Shown: in pieces, positions 9,901-17,880 of the stretch
Layout: each line of letters opens with the position of its first letter
How positions within the stretch are numbered: position 1 is the first letter of the stretch
DNA from: Halococcus thailandensis JCM 13552
GTDB taxonomy: Archaea > Halobacteriota > Halobacteria > Halobacteriales > Halococcaceae
Length of the DNA stretch: 49,482 nucleotides
Assembly (NCBI RefSeq): GCF_000336715.1
Contig: NZ_AOMF01000015.1
Coordinates: 1-49,482 of the forward strand
Direction of reading: 5' to 3'
Made by a program: the position numbers and the translations under genes
The notes under the pieces: generated by a model
The model's input: the letters and a program-made list of their open reading frames with translations, nothing else
What the model was told of the DNA's origin: nothing
The model's database searches: none

Positions 9901-10558
9901 TCCCGAATCCGAATCAGAGCCGGAGATGGAGCCTGTGACCGTCGAGAGTGGCGAGGTTGGCGAGAGCGAAACCGAGGAAGACGAAGAGTCTAGCGACGGC
10001 ATTCGAAGTTCGCAAGAGATCATCGACCGCGCCGGGGCGTCCCGTCGGAAACAGTCGGACAAGCCGACAGAAGAAATGACGCTCACGGATATTCACGGGA
10101 CCGTCAAAGGCGCACTCGCTGCGGGGCTTCGGGACGCTGGCTTCGAGACGCCCGCGGACGTGTACGAGGCCGACAACAGCGCTCTCGCAGCAGTCGAAGG
10201 CAGCGACCCCACGAAGGCCGCGTGGCTCCAGCGCCGGGCGGCTGAGACGCTTGGCTGGTCGAAGGATTCGATTGAGGACCCAGACACGTCCGAGAATAAA
10301 GACATCAGCACAGCGCCGAACACGAGCCTCATGGACGTCAAGCACGTCGGCGAGGAGCGCGCCGATCTCCTCCGTAAGGCTGGCTTCGAGAGCGCTGAGG
10401 ACGTAGCGAACGCCGATCACGATGAACTAACTGCGGTCGAGGGCATCGGCGAGCGTCGGGCCGATCAGCTCACCAACGCCGCGAACAACCTCTTGGCCGA
10501 GCGGCCGCCGGAGAGCAGTTCCGATTCGATCGCCGCTGATGGGAGGGGCAGTGAATGA
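6911..10558 (+). CDS. VirB4/TraC-type conjugation ATPase with C-terminal helix-hairpin-helix repeats
   Basis: The start is taken as the ATG at 6911, just after the previous stop; a TTG at 6902 is less likely. The 1215-residue cytoplasmic ATPase powers substrate or pilus transport in type IV secretion. The N-terminal half is the VirB4-type accessory region. The ATPase domain follows, with Walker A GTIGAGKTTT near residue 583 and Walker B TITAFDEARYMF near 826. STQQMGDFF and related helicase-fold segments follow. After an acidic linker (about residues 995-1030) come two helix-hairpin-helix units at about 1057-1115 and 1137-1205. Both have the GF.(S/T)..DV..AD...L.AVEG pattern. Bacterial VirB4 proteins normally lack these DNA-binding repeats, so the fusion is unusual. 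Confidence 0.88.
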   Translation: MNDNTNADTREANRTKDSAIEQPPNQSPVGRLARLPLIRSLPLIGAGSLRDAEEHIPLQDAVRGEYAVRRDGGSYIGVIEIEPANMATVDDDKWETQVRRLSSVLMSNASGCIQIYSPMQSVDYGDRYETYSEQAQQRHLTSETTNSKVLGDIAEERAKNVSLHEQTTLSRTHYVIVSVSELDTTAEFTEDRGGLATVPVLGSFMKQREHEQKDEEAHAQAMCDKLANRVERMASAIREMEGVDATPLSSTKATQVIADHYGREDAFDYDDYSSLVRQAPLVYGDEDDPEYPIVHEHAENDAAGGYAVADGGAQAYQPGIASPSRTVADVVQNEPNALSDHYKSLLAAKFDTSDPGHVRINDRTLASTIAVRNWPRVPTYGMFSHILASSNPGVEIILSVQAERDETDDMDQKVSSLKQKWKKSEENESFTRDRDKQKYETAKDINETRKAPNKAMFEVSAYITVKSDATRAPDGKEPVEWHNDTVASVKRTLQERPANAGGMRVDYNQMAGLHSSAPIAKDVIGETALMKDMGLASVYPWHAKNLTDPNGVVVGKHRERDEPTVLDIFNRDTGYNIAVFGTIGAGKTTTVKEIITRHKLRNPETTVAVIDPLRDFHGLAKVFDGERVVIGGDTPINPFHIESTPDDVLEEIGREIPFKTAMRQANSFIETYYQMESGISYDDDRKGTWELANKLAFQWAGITEDPDTHDRPSPTPATAIWIIRDMANNPGNYVDEGLDDNEAAKKKRKTTAVEILNNDIEPFREGGKYHNLTKPTDLNIEDGGFLYLDLNQYENDQETGGLMMQLLISQIYELTKHSSNPTITAFDEARYMFSNTADLGFLRQIVRHSRHYDLSMLYSTQQMGDFFEQHESKDKQVVTDSAKDILDNTSMKIFHYMKEMDDDWGDAFDLTDAQQAYIKDASPGKRHSGYSEALLQVDREGCFPLRVEMDESANPREFAAYRYDPQKHGEDMAGFLRHHDDVCQWRWTGDDSAYQPDPESESEPEMEPVTVESGEVGESETEEDEESSDGIRSSQEIIDRAGASRRKQSDKPTEEMTLTDIHGTVKGALAAGLRDAGFETPADVYEADNSALAAVEGSDPTKAAWLQRRAAETLGWSKDSIEDPDTSENKDISTAPNTSLMDVKHVGEERADLLRKAGFESAEDVANADHDELTAVEGIGERRADQLTNAANNLLAERPPESSSDSIAADGRGSE

Positions 10559-10647
10559 GCGAGAGCTGTATGAACGAGATAATCAATGCACAGAGCATCG
10601 TCATTACACCCAGCGAACGGCTACAATGTACTGCACAAACCTTTTAG
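10555..10647 (+). CDS. possible 30-residue ORF translationally coupled to the VirB4 gene
   Basis: An ATG overlaps the VirB4 stop (ATGA) and opens a 30-codon ORF beginning MSESCMNEIINAQ. Overlap of this kind usually means translational coupling. However, the peptide is short, has no recognised feature and is followed by a promoter-like AT-rich stretch. It may simply be the chance extension of the junction. Confidence 0.2.
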   Translation: MSESCMNEIINAQSIVITPSERLQCTAQTF

Positions 10648-10681
10648 AGTGCTCCATAGAATCATAAAAGTGGACGATAAC

Positions 10682-10882
10682 ATGAGTAATAGCAACGATA
10701 CAACGTCAGGCCGTAGTTCGATCTCGGTTTCAACAGAGACCAAACAGCGATTCAACACGCTTCGGCGTCTCTATTCGGCTCATGCCAATGAAGACATGAC
10801 CGGTGATGACACGCTTGACCTACTGCTTGATTCATTCGACGAACACCACGAGTGGTCGGATACGGGTGATACCGATTCGTGA
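10682..10882 (+). CDS. ribbon-helix-helix-like small protein inside the transfer operon
   Basis: The ATG at 10682 opens a 66-residue protein; upstream in-frame codons lie in an AT-rich, non-coding-looking tract. The segment SSISVSTETKQRFNTLRRLY looks like the strand and first helix of a ribbon-helix-helix domain. DDTLDLLLDSFDEH looks like the second helix. The tail is acidic. A TATA-like TCATAAAAG lies just upstream, so it may begin its own transcript. The next gene starts within its last codons (GTG overlapping TGA). A role as relaxosome accessory protein or operon regulator is inferred from fold and position. Confidence 0.62.
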   Translation: MSNSNDTTSGRSSISVSTETKQRFNTLRRLYSAHANEDMTGDDTLDLLLDSFDEHHEWSDTGDTDS

Positions 10883-12057
10883 GTCTATTCGGTAGTAGCC
10901 GATCGTCGCCCGACGCGGCCGAAGTGACGCGCGATCTCGCCGAAGACGTCCGCGAGTCCGTCGACGAACACGGTGAGGTGTTACACGTTCGGCCGTACCG
11001 TGACGACGGCGATATGCGGGCCGCCAAGCAGCTGCTCACGGCCATCCATGAGGTCAAGGAGTCAGATGGGCTACGGAACACGAACGAGACGCCACCGATC
11101 GCCTTCGAGCCAACCTATTCAGACGAGGCTATCAGTTATCGGTTCGCGCCCGTCGATCGTCGCGTGCTCGAAGCACTGGAGCGGCTCATTCCCAATTTCT
11201 ACCGGGACGCCGATGTGACGCGTGATCCCGCCGAGTTCATTCCCGTGCAGGAGGGCCAGTATCTCGCAGCCGCGCGCCTCGAACTCGCGGATGACGACTA
11301 TTTCAAGCCAATCAAACACTTCGAGATTGACCCTGAAGAATTCGAGACCGACCCATACGGATCCATCATCCCCGAGATGATCGGCCCGCGAGATCGAGGC
11401 GGCAGCTCGTCGACGATGGTACAAGTGCTGATTCGACCGGCATGGTCGAACCACCCCCGCGACCGAAAGAACTGGTATCATGGCGTCGAGCACACCGCTA
11501 AGCGCCTCAAGAAGGGCGATGTTGGCTGGCGACCCAGCGCCGCGATCGAGGGGTTTGCTAGTGCACTTGTCGGCTCTTCGGGCGAGGAGATCGAGCACAC
11601 GAAAACCCGGCCGTCGACGAGCGCACAGAAGCAGGCCGCTGACATCGTGAGCGATCAGCGCGGGTCGAAGGGCTACCATCTGAACATGCGGGTTATCGCC
11701 ACCGCCAACAGCCCCGAGGCGGCCGAGGAGCGCGTGCGTGACACCGCCGGGATGTACCGCCGGTTCTACACCAGCACCTACGAGCAGGGCTTTGAGCCGA
11801 TCTGGGCCGGCCCTGACGGCGCGGCGACGCTCGTTCGTCGGATGGCGAAACGCGAGTGGGTCGATCGGAAGATGATACTCTCGGCGGGTGCGCTCGCTGG
11901 CGTCTGTCACATCCCGACGACGCTCGCGACGCCCGAGATCGACTACTCGCGCACGAGCGGTTCGGGCAGCACGCCGAGCGAAGCGCCCGCGTTTGAATCG
12001 TTCCAGGAAGAGACCAAGACCGAGAACGAGGACGAGGGTGGGGGTGATGCTGCTTGA
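10879..12057 (+). CDS. N-terminal partner of the coupling ATPase (DUF8128-like)
   Basis: The GTG start overlaps the previous TGA, and the next gene starts four bases before its stop, so it sits in a tightly coupled operon. The 392-residue protein is acidic and soluble, with no membrane helix. It contains regions such as EFIPVQEGQYLAAARLEL and MVQVLIRPAWSNHPRDRKNW. These match the extended N-terminal portion found in front of HerA/TraG-type ATPase domains in halophile and other plasmid systems. Here it is split off as a separate gene. It probably forms a complex with the 1016-residue ATPase downstream. The biochemical role is unknown. Confidence 0.6.
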   Translation: MSLFGSSRSSPDAAEVTRDLAEDVRESVDEHGEVLHVRPYRDDGDMRAAKQLLTAIHEVKESDGLRNTNETPPIAFEPTYSDEAISYRFAPVDRRVLEALERLIPNFYRDADVTRDPAEFIPVQEGQYLAAARLELADDDYFKPIKHFEIDPEEFETDPYGSIIPEMIGPRDRGGSSSTMVQVLIRPAWSNHPRDRKNWYHGVEHTAKRLKKGDVGWRPSAAIEGFASALVGSSGEEIEHTKTRPSTSAQKQAADIVSDQRGSKGYHLNMRVIATANSPEAAEERVRDTAGMYRRFYTSTYEQGFEPIWAGPDGAATLVRRMAKREWVDRKMILSAGALAGVCHIPTTLATPEIDYSRTSGSGSTPSEAPAFESFQEETKTENEDEGGGDAA

Positions 12058-15000
12058 GCGACACCGGCCGCCCCACCGAGGACGTAAGCGAGCGAGAGGA
12101 CTGGCCGTACGCCGTGACGCCAGCAGGCGACGACGAGCAGCGCCAGTTCACCAACCGCGAGATGAAGATGCAAGCGGAGAACGGGGAGATATACGCCGGC
12201 CCACGCGCTCGCAGCATGGTTGAGTACGCCGAAGAGGTGCCCGACCAGCCCCGATGGATCGGCGCGACCGAGCGCGACGGGAAAGACGTCTCACTCCCGT
12301 ACAGCCTGCTCTTTCGCCACATCTTCATCGGTGGCCTGACCGGGATGGGCAAGTCGACGCTGGAGAAGAACATTGTCCAGCAGCACATCTACGCCGACAA
12401 GGGTGTCTGCTATATCGACCCGAAGGGCGACGACGTACTCGACATCCTCATGTCGGTCCCGAGGGAGCGCTGGGACGATGTGATCTTCATCTCTCCCGGT
12501 AGCGATGCCTTCGAGAAACAGGTCGGATTCAACCTGCTGGAGACCCATTCCGACCCCGGAGACCCCGGGTTTGACGCGGAGGTAGAGGGGATCGTCAACG
12601 ATCTCAAAGCGCTACTCGCGGCTGACGACTATTGGGGCCCGCGCATGGATGGGATTGCGTCGAACATGCTCCGCGGGATGATTCGCCACGAGTTCGACTT
12701 CACGCTCGCCGACATGTTCGGTGCGCTGCTGGATGAGGAATCCCGTGCCGAGTATGCGAACCTGATTGAAGCCAGCGACAGTGACCTCTCGTTCATTCAG
12801 GGCTACACCAAGAAGATCGCCGAGCTGGAAGACACGGACCTCGACGCGATTCGCCGCCGGCTCAAAGACTGGGTAGAGGAGCCGACCATGCGCCAGATCG
12901 TTGCCCAGCGCGACGCGGCAATCTCCATCCCGCAGGCCGTCGAGGACGAGAAGATCATCCTCGTGAACAACAACCTCCCCGACGAACCGAAGGAGGCCGT
13001 CGCCACGGCGATCCTCCGCCAGATTTGGACCGCGGTGGACTCGCGACCCTCCCAGCGCGACGAGCTGATGCAGGACATGGCCGAAGCCGACGACGGCGGT
13101 CTCGGCGAGTTCGATGAAGAGGCCGTCGACAAGGCGATTCGAGAGCACGAAGAGGAAGGTGGGTCGAAGGGCGCGGACTACACGCCCTACTTCTTGGTAA
13201 TCGACGAGGCCCACGACGTGCTCAGTGAGGGGTCGAAGATCGAGAAGATGCTCGCGAAGGCGCGGTCGAAGAAACTCGGGCTGACGATCGCCAGCCAGCA
13301 GTTGCGCCAATTGAGTCAGGACGCACAGGACGCGATTCTCGGCAACTGTAATTCGCTCATCAGCTATGATCCCGGCCACCCGGACGAGGCGCGGCTGATC
13401 TCGCGGCGGATGGGCGAGAAAGACGATCAGGACCTACTCGAAACCGACCAGTTCCATGCGTGGATGCGGACGGCAACCGGACCGGGCAAGCGTTCGCGGC
13501 CGTTTCTCGCCGAAGCGTTCCCTCCGTACCCGCCGCTTCACAGCATCAAGGACGCCTACCGGCTCATCGTCAACTCGCTCGATGAGTACGGGACAGTCCC
13601 GCCAACGAGTGAGGAGGTTCAGGATCGGATGCATTTCTCGACCGCGACGGACACGGCCGAGGAGACCACCGAAGAGACCGAGGAGATCGACGACCAGCAG
13701 GCCGCGCAGGTTGCGAAGGCCGCCTACGACGAGTGGCTTCGCCGGGAAAATTGGAACAACCAGTACAACAAGGAGAACAAGGAAAACCAGCAGAACGAGG
13801 AAAACGAGGATGTCGGCGACGAATCCGAGCGCTGGGTGCCGGTCGAAAAGCCGACAACCCGCAAGCGCGTCGATCGCTATCTGCCGACCGTCGACGTCAG
13901 CCATGTCAGCCTGCTCTGGCACGTGATCGACCACGTGCCCGACGACTTGCTCGAAGTTCGCGAGCGCGACGGCGAGATGTTCATGCGCTGCACCGGGCGG
14001 GGCAAGAACAAGATATTCGAGACGGGTTCGGCCGGTAGCGCCGGCGGTGGGAATCACCGGACGCTACTGAAAGACGGCTACGCACCGCTGTTCCGGGCCG
14101 GGATGGTCGTCTCGCTCCCGACGCAGGGTGACGGCGACATGCCCGACGGCGTCGCCAATCTCTCGGATGTGACGATGCTCGATTTCGAACTCGCAGAGAG
14201 CACCCACCGGGACGTCCGCAATGTCAGCCAGCAGTTCGAGTACCAGTACCCGCTGCTGGACCGCTTCGCCATCCCGGAGGGGGCGAACCCGGTCGTCATG
14301 CGCCGCACCGAGGGGCCGGCCGTCGCGATCGAGGCCGAGAGCAGCACGGGCGACTCGAAGCCAGCGCAGTCGCTGTTCAACCTCGCGCAGGCGCACAACA
14401 AGGGCCAGCGCTGTCTCTACACCGCTCGCGAGAAGGTTGCCGAGACACTCTGGCAGACCCTCACCGAGAACGGCTACTACTCGCACAGCTGGGACGGCGA
14501 GTTCGAGCGCTGCTACAACGGCGGTGAGCTTTCTGTCAACGACCAGATGATGCTTCGGCCGAAGGGCGCTCGCGAGACCATCTGGCTCTACGACGAGGAC
14601 AGCGGCGAGTACATCCTGCGCGATAGCGAGGGCGAGGAGCATGCCCGTTTCGAGAGCGCCGAGGCGATCTTCGAGCAGCCCGAGAAATACCCCGCGACGA
14701 GCGGGGTCGTGCCGGATGATCAGCGCGACGACTACGTGCCCGTCTACCGGCCGTTCATCCCTGAATATCACTTCGACGGCGGAGAGTGCGGCCCCGAGGC
14801 ATGGGACATCGTAGTGGTTCCTGAAGCCGCGGACCAGCCCGAGGACCTGCGCCTCTACCGCGGCCCCGACGTTGAGCAGCTGTCCATCACCGATATCGTC
14901 GACGAGAACCAGTTGGTGAGCGTGAGCGCCGCGCGCGAAGACAGCGGCGAGAGCGAAGACACCGCCACCGATCGGGACGACGCCGGCGCTCCGAGCGAGG

Positions 15001-15104
15001 CGGCGGCCACCGAGGACGACGAACTATCCGACGAGCAGCGAGAGCAGATAGAAGAAGAATTCGGCGACGAGGATAGCGACGGAACGGTGTTTGCCAGATT
15101 CTGA
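12054..15104 (+). CDS. HerA/TraG-VirD4-like conjugative coupling ATPase
   Basis: The TTG start overlaps the previous stop. The 1016-residue protein carries Walker A IGGLTGMGKSTLEKN near residue 93, followed by YIDPKGDDVLDIL. Walker B YFLVIDEAHDVL is near residue 383. The conserved LGLTIASQQLRQLS motif follows, as in TraG/TraD/HerA ATPases that pump DNA to the transfer channel. The C-terminal 450 residues form a variable, acidic region including an Asn/Glu-rich stretch (about 560-585), probably for partner or substrate recognition. No N-terminal membrane helices are seen, unlike classic VirD4. Membrane docking may therefore come from the upstream partner or the polytopic protein. No relaxase is recognisable nearby. 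Confidence 0.85.
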   Translation: MSDTGRPTEDVSEREDWPYAVTPAGDDEQRQFTNREMKMQAENGEIYAGPRARSMVEYAEEVPDQPRWIGATERDGKDVSLPYSLLFRHIFIGGLTGMGKSTLEKNIVQQHIYADKGVCYIDPKGDDVLDILMSVPRERWDDVIFISPGSDAFEKQVGFNLLETHSDPGDPGFDAEVEGIVNDLKALLAADDYWGPRMDGIASNMLRGMIRHEFDFTLADMFGALLDEESRAEYANLIEASDSDLSFIQGYTKKIAELEDTDLDAIRRRLKDWVEEPTMRQIVAQRDAAISIPQAVEDEKIILVNNNLPDEPKEAVATAILRQIWTAVDSRPSQRDELMQDMAEADDGGLGEFDEEAVDKAIREHEEEGGSKGADYTPYFLVIDEAHDVLSEGSKIEKMLAKARSKKLGLTIASQQLRQLSQDAQDAILGNCNSLISYDPGHPDEARLISRRMGEKDDQDLLETDQFHAWMRTATGPGKRSRPFLAEAFPPYPPLHSIKDAYRLIVNSLDEYGTVPPTSEEVQDRMHFSTATDTAEETTEETEEIDDQQAAQVAKAAYDEWLRRENWNNQYNKENKENQQNEENEDVGDESERWVPVEKPTTRKRVDRYLPTVDVSHVSLLWHVIDHVPDDLLEVRERDGEMFMRCTGRGKNKIFETGSAGSAGGGNHRTLLKDGYAPLFRAGMVVSLPTQGDGDMPDGVANLSDVTMLDFELAESTHRDVRNVSQQFEYQYPLLDRFAIPEGANPVVMRRTEGPAVAIEAESSTGDSKPAQSLFNLAQAHNKGQRCLYTAREKVAETLWQTLTENGYYSHSWDGEFERCYNGGELSVNDQMMLRPKGARETIWLYDEDSGEYILRDSEGEEHARFESAEAIFEQPEKYPATSGVVPDDQRDDYVPVYRPFIPEYHFDGGECGPEAWDIVVVPEAADQPEDLRLYRGPDVEQLSITDIVDENQLVSVSAAREDSGESEDTATDRDDAGAPSEAAATEDDELSDEQREQIEEEFGDEDSDGTVFARF

Positions 15105-15108
15105 GCGC

Positions 15109-15687
15109 CTACACTGACGGGGAATCGTCCCCACCCATCATGCCTTCAACGACGTCGGCCATGTGATTGAAGCACTCTTTCAGTTCCTTGTTCTCCGCTT
15201 CGAGTTCCTCGATCCGCTCCTGATTGGCCGCTCTCTCGCGTTCCAACTTCTCGATGCGATCGGATTCCACCCCTTGCTCGCCGCCGGATTGTGCCTCCAG
15301 CTCATCGACGCGCTCGCGGAGATCGCGGACGTCGCTGGCCCGGATACCAACGTCATCTACCACGTTCTCGAAAGCTTTCTCGCCGGCGTTAGTCAAGCCG
15401 AACACTCGCGCCTTGGCGGGCTTGCCGACCTCGGCCTTTCCAGTGACCTCGATCAACCCTTCATCGCCCAACCAATCGACAGCGGCACGGAACTTCTCGG
15501 GCGGGTTCAACAGCCCCTCGATGTGATGGTTGAAGCTCCCGCGCGGGACATTGGCGTATTCTCTGATGTTAGAGGTATGTGACTCGTCATCATAGAATCG
15601 AATGGCGTCGAGAATGGCCCGCCGATGGCCGGTCAACCATGCCGCGAAATCCGCTTCTGGATCCGACTGCTCACTGGTAGTCGCCAT
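15109..15687 (-). CDS. winged-helix plus coiled-coil DNA-binding protein
   Basis: This 192-residue protein is convergent with the transfer operon, its stop lying 5 bases past the ATPase stop. Residues 15-100 form a winged-helix domain (HTSNIREYANVPRGSFNHHI recognition region, then DWLGDEGLIEVTGKAEVGKP wing). Residues 125-175 are a heptad-patterned coiled coil (LRERVDELEAQ, LERERAANQERIEELEAENK). A TATA-like TTTTATGC lies about 20-30 bases before the start on this strand. The layout fits a dimeric plasmid regulator or partition or copy-control protein placed beside ParA. Its exact role is unknown. Confidence 0.68.
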   Translation of the reverse strand: MATTSEQSDPEADFAAWLTGHRRAILDAIRFYDDESHTSNIREYANVPRGSFNHHIEGLLNPPEKFRAAVDWLGDEGLIEVTGKAEVGKPAKARVFGLTNAGEKAFENVVDDVGIRASDVRDLRERVDELEAQSGGEQGVESDRIEKLERERAANQERIEELEAENKELKECFNHMADVVEGMMGGDDSPSV

Positions 15688-15971
15688 ATCGGTATCAGGA
15701 CTTCACCATGCATAAAACCAGCCCACTATATCATGTGGCTCCCGCAACGCCGAAGCTAATACCTGTCTAAACAGGGGGATGGGTGCCGCAAAGCGAGGGA
15801 GAAAACGAGGTGCTGAGAGTAGAGAGAATATGGCTGGAAACCGGACGAACTGAGAGAACTGGATAGCCGAGACAAACGAGGCAAACTGGCACTGCGAGGA
15901 GAAACGAACAGATGAAATCTGCTGGGTGAACCGAGCGAGAAAGCTATATAAGAAAGATGGTAGTACGACGG
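15688..15971. other. intergenic region between coiled-coil regulator and ParA pair, with short inverted repeat
   Basis: No gene is seen in these 284 bases. CCTGT-CTAA-ACAGG at 15762-15775 is a perfect short inverted repeat upstream of the regulator gene and could be an operator. The next 170 bases are strongly purine-rich on the + strand, with repeated GAGA/CGA motifs. The tract ends in a TATA-like CTATATAAG near 15945. It could hold the partition site or a replication-related element. Confidence 0.4.
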
Positions 15972-16301
15972 TCAGGGGTCGAACTCAGCGAGGCGCTCTT
16001 CCAGCTCATCGTCATCCATATTCTCGATGGCCTCCAGGCCAAGGGATACAACCAGCGGTTCAAAATGGCGGATCTTCTCAACCTGTTTCCCGTTCCGACG
16101 CTGACGCTGAGTGTCCATCTCACTGGCGACGAGATCGAACTCCTGACGGAGGTCTTCAGGGAGGTACATATACGTACCCTGATACAGGTCCTTGGCGCTC
16201 TGGGGGTCCTCCTGTTGTTCTTGTTCTGCTGGTTGTTCCGGTTTTTCTTCTCTCTGCCGGTCTTTCCGACGACTGCTCAGTCTGTCAGCACGATCACCCA
16301 T
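15972..16301 (-). CDS. ParA-associated small protein (putative partition partner)
   Basis: The 109-residue protein starts within the ParA stop codon (TGATG), so it is translated with ParA. The first 35 residues are a charged, Arg/Glu/Gln-rich low-complexity tail. The rest (LYQGTYMYLPEDLRQEFDLV to IENMDDDELEERL) looks like a compact helical domain resembling RHH-type or ParG/Omega-like partners. In many plasmids the gene after ParA encodes the centromere-binding adaptor. That role is inferred from position and size. Confidence 0.6.
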   Translation of the reverse strand: MGDRADRLSSRRKDRQREEKPEQPAEQEQQEDPQSAKDLYQGTYMYLPEDLRQEFDLVASEMDTQRQRRNGKQVEKIRHFEPLVVSLGLEAIENMDDDELEERLAEFDP

Positions 16302-17158
16302 CAGCGGGCCTCCCGAGCGGGTGCCGTTTCTGCCGGGGGCAGTCCGAACTGTTCATCGAGCGTAGCCGCGATGTCCAGGAAGACATCGCACATATCGACC
16401 TCCGGGTCATACTCAAACAGCGACGTGCCAGCGCTGTGTGCGCGCTGGAGCGCGACCCGTTTCCGAACCTCGAAGCGGGGAGTGTCATCGAACGCACGGG
16501 CGAACCAGTCCAGCATTTCTGTTGCTTCATTGGTCTCCTCGACTCTGTTGGCGACGACAGCGCGCTCCTGAATCGAGATGTCGAAGTCCCGCTCTATCGA
16601 GGTCACGTGATCGAACAGCAGTTCTACGGCGCGCTTACTGGTTGACTCCGCGAGGGCCGGGATAAGGAGGTTCTGTGCCGCGTAGAGCGCGTTGTCCGTC
16701 AGGTGGCCGAGCGACGGTGGGCAGTCGATCAGCACGTAGTCATAGTGCTGGCCGATACCCTCCAGTGCGAGTGACAGCTGCTCCGTGGGACGACGGACGT
16801 GGGTCATCTCCCGTTCCGTGTGGTGATGATCGACGTTGCTGGGAACGACGTCCATCTCTGCGTGATCTTGCACGAGGCGTTTGATCTCTCCGCGCTGCTC
16901 CGAATCCGTGAGCACGTCGAACAGGCTGGGCGGCTCCGCATCGTACGCATCAGCGAATCCGAGGCCCTCCGTGGCGTTACCCTGCGGGTCGAGATCAACC
17001 AAGAGGACGTCACGCCCGCGCTGGTTCAGCGCACCAGCTACGTTCACAGCAACGGTGGTCTTCCCAACCCCTCCTTTCTGATTGCTCACCGCAAGCGTAG
17101 CGGGCTGTTTCACGTCGTTCAGTTCTTCCGGTTCTGCTTGTTTTTCTGGTGGTGCCAT
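16301..17158 (-). CDS. parA: ParA-family partition ATPase
   Basis: The 285-residue protein has the deviant Walker A KGGVGKTT at residues 28-35 (with signature lysine K28), VLLVDLDPQGNATEGLG at about 51-67 and DYVLIDCPPSLG in the middle. These define the ParA/Soj partition ATPases that move plasmid copies over the nucleoid. Length matches small ParA (type Ib) without an N-terminal HTH. It is the first gene of a two-gene unit transcribed leftwards. A palindrome AAACCGGTTT sits just in front of its ATG and may be an autoregulatory or centromere site. Some haloarchaeal paralogues regulate other processes, but the linked small gene supports partition. Confidence 0.88.
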   Translation of the reverse strand: MAPPEKQAEPEELNDVKQPATLAVSNQKGGVGKTTVAVNVAGALNQRGRDVLLVDLDPQGNATEGLGFADAYDAEPPSLFDVLTDSEQRGEIKRLVQDHAEMDVVPSNVDHHHTEREMTHVRRPTEQLSLALEGIGQHYDYVLIDCPPSLGHLTDNALYAAQNLLIPALAESTSKRAVELLFDHVTSIERDFDISIQERAVVANRVEETNEATEMLDWFARAFDDTPRFEVRKRVALQRAHSAGTSLFEYDPEVDMCDVFLDIAATLDEQFGLPPAETAPAREAR

Positions 17159-17160
17159 AC

Positions 17161-17170
17161 AAACCGGTTT
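17161..17170. promoter_or_regulatory. perfect palindrome in front of parA
   Basis: AAACCGGTTT is a 10-base perfect palindrome two bases upstream of the parA ATG (leftward gene). Its place between promoter and start suits an operator for ParA or its partner. Ten-base palindromes also arise by chance, so the confidence is low. Confidence 0.35.
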
Positions 17171-17294
17171 TCACAGGCAAACCATTTAGTTCTATGGGCG
17201 ACACCACACCAGATTCCGAGTGTAACATGCCGAGAGAGCCAGCGAGAGCGGCGAAGATGGACAGTTTGAAGGAACCAGCCGCGTGAGCACGCCT

Positions 17295-17462
17295 ATGGCG
17301 AATACCATCGTCAAAGCGGCTGTAAAGGACGAATTGAGCGACATGAACGTCTCCGCGGACTTCTACGACGCGCTCGACGAGAACGTGAGCGAGCTGCTCG
17401 AGGACGCAGCACGGAGAGCGAGCGATAACGACCGGAAGACGGTGCAGCCGCGCGACCTGTAA
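17295..17462 (+). CDS. short histone-fold protein (NFYB/DUF1931-like), 55 aa
   Basis: The ATG at 17295 opens 55 codons beginning MANTIVKAAVKDELSDMNVS. The core reads FYDALDENVSELLEDAARRA and the end is DRKTVQPRDL. This matches the short haloarchaeal histone-fold family annotated as NFYB/HAP3 or DUF1931: helix, long central helix with ARRA, then the RKTVQPRDL loop that in histones contacts DNA. It is divergent from parA with 136 bases between starts. On a plasmid it may pack DNA or act as a regulator. Family membership is clear from the motif; the function is not. Confidence 0.8.
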   Translation: MANTIVKAAVKDELSDMNVSADFYDALDENVSELLEDAARRASDNDRKTVQPRDL

Positions 17463-17539
17463 GCACCGTCCTGACGACGTCGACGCCAGCGACGGCAGCG
17501 AACCGAAGCGAACAGGGGCATCCTTTCTGGGCCGGCGTG

Positions 17540-17604
17540 ACTGCCGGCCGTCTCATCACCGTTGCGAGGCCGAACCGGAGCGCCCTGTGGGTGGCGCGAC
17601 GGTG
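17540..17604 (+). repeat. 65-bp direct repeat, copy 1 (two-hairpin element)
   Basis: These 65 bases recur exactly at 24177-24241. The element has two hairpins. One pairs CGGCC (17545-17549) with GGCCG (17568-17572). The other pairs ACCG-GA-GCGCC (17574-17584) with GGCGC-GA-CGGT (17593-17603) around an 8-base loop. The GA/GA internal mismatches could form tandem sheared G-A pairs, a mark of structured RNA. Imperfect similarity continues about 25 bases beyond. It lies 77 bases after the histone-fold gene. Confidence 0.8.
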
Positions 17605-17880
17605 AGGCCGACAGCGCTGTAGCCGGCCGGACTGCCAACGAGCAGTAGCCAGCGGTAGGCCGGTGGGGATGACGGCCGGGTGTAGCGAACGAGAGCCGAA
17701 GGAGATCTCAGGACGAATCGAGAGCTGGGTGAGACGATGGGATGGCAGGGTGAGGAGCGAGCGGGCGAGTGGAAAGAGCGGCGGATCCTGGAAGAAGTCA
17801 ATAATGGTGACCAACAGTCAAGCCGTCCAGTGGGGCGGCTACCCAGTCCAGCGGTCCACTGGAGCGCTCAACGACTGCCG
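17605..17880. other. non-coding stretch with inverted repeat
   Basis: No convincing gene is present. The stretch continues the imperfect part of the 65-bp repeat and later carries TCCAGTGG (17826-17833) and CCACTGGA (17856-17863), an 8-base inverted repeat with a 22-base loop. The loop sits just beyond the stop of the leftward gene that follows and could act as its terminator or as a protein-binding site. Confidence 0.4.
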
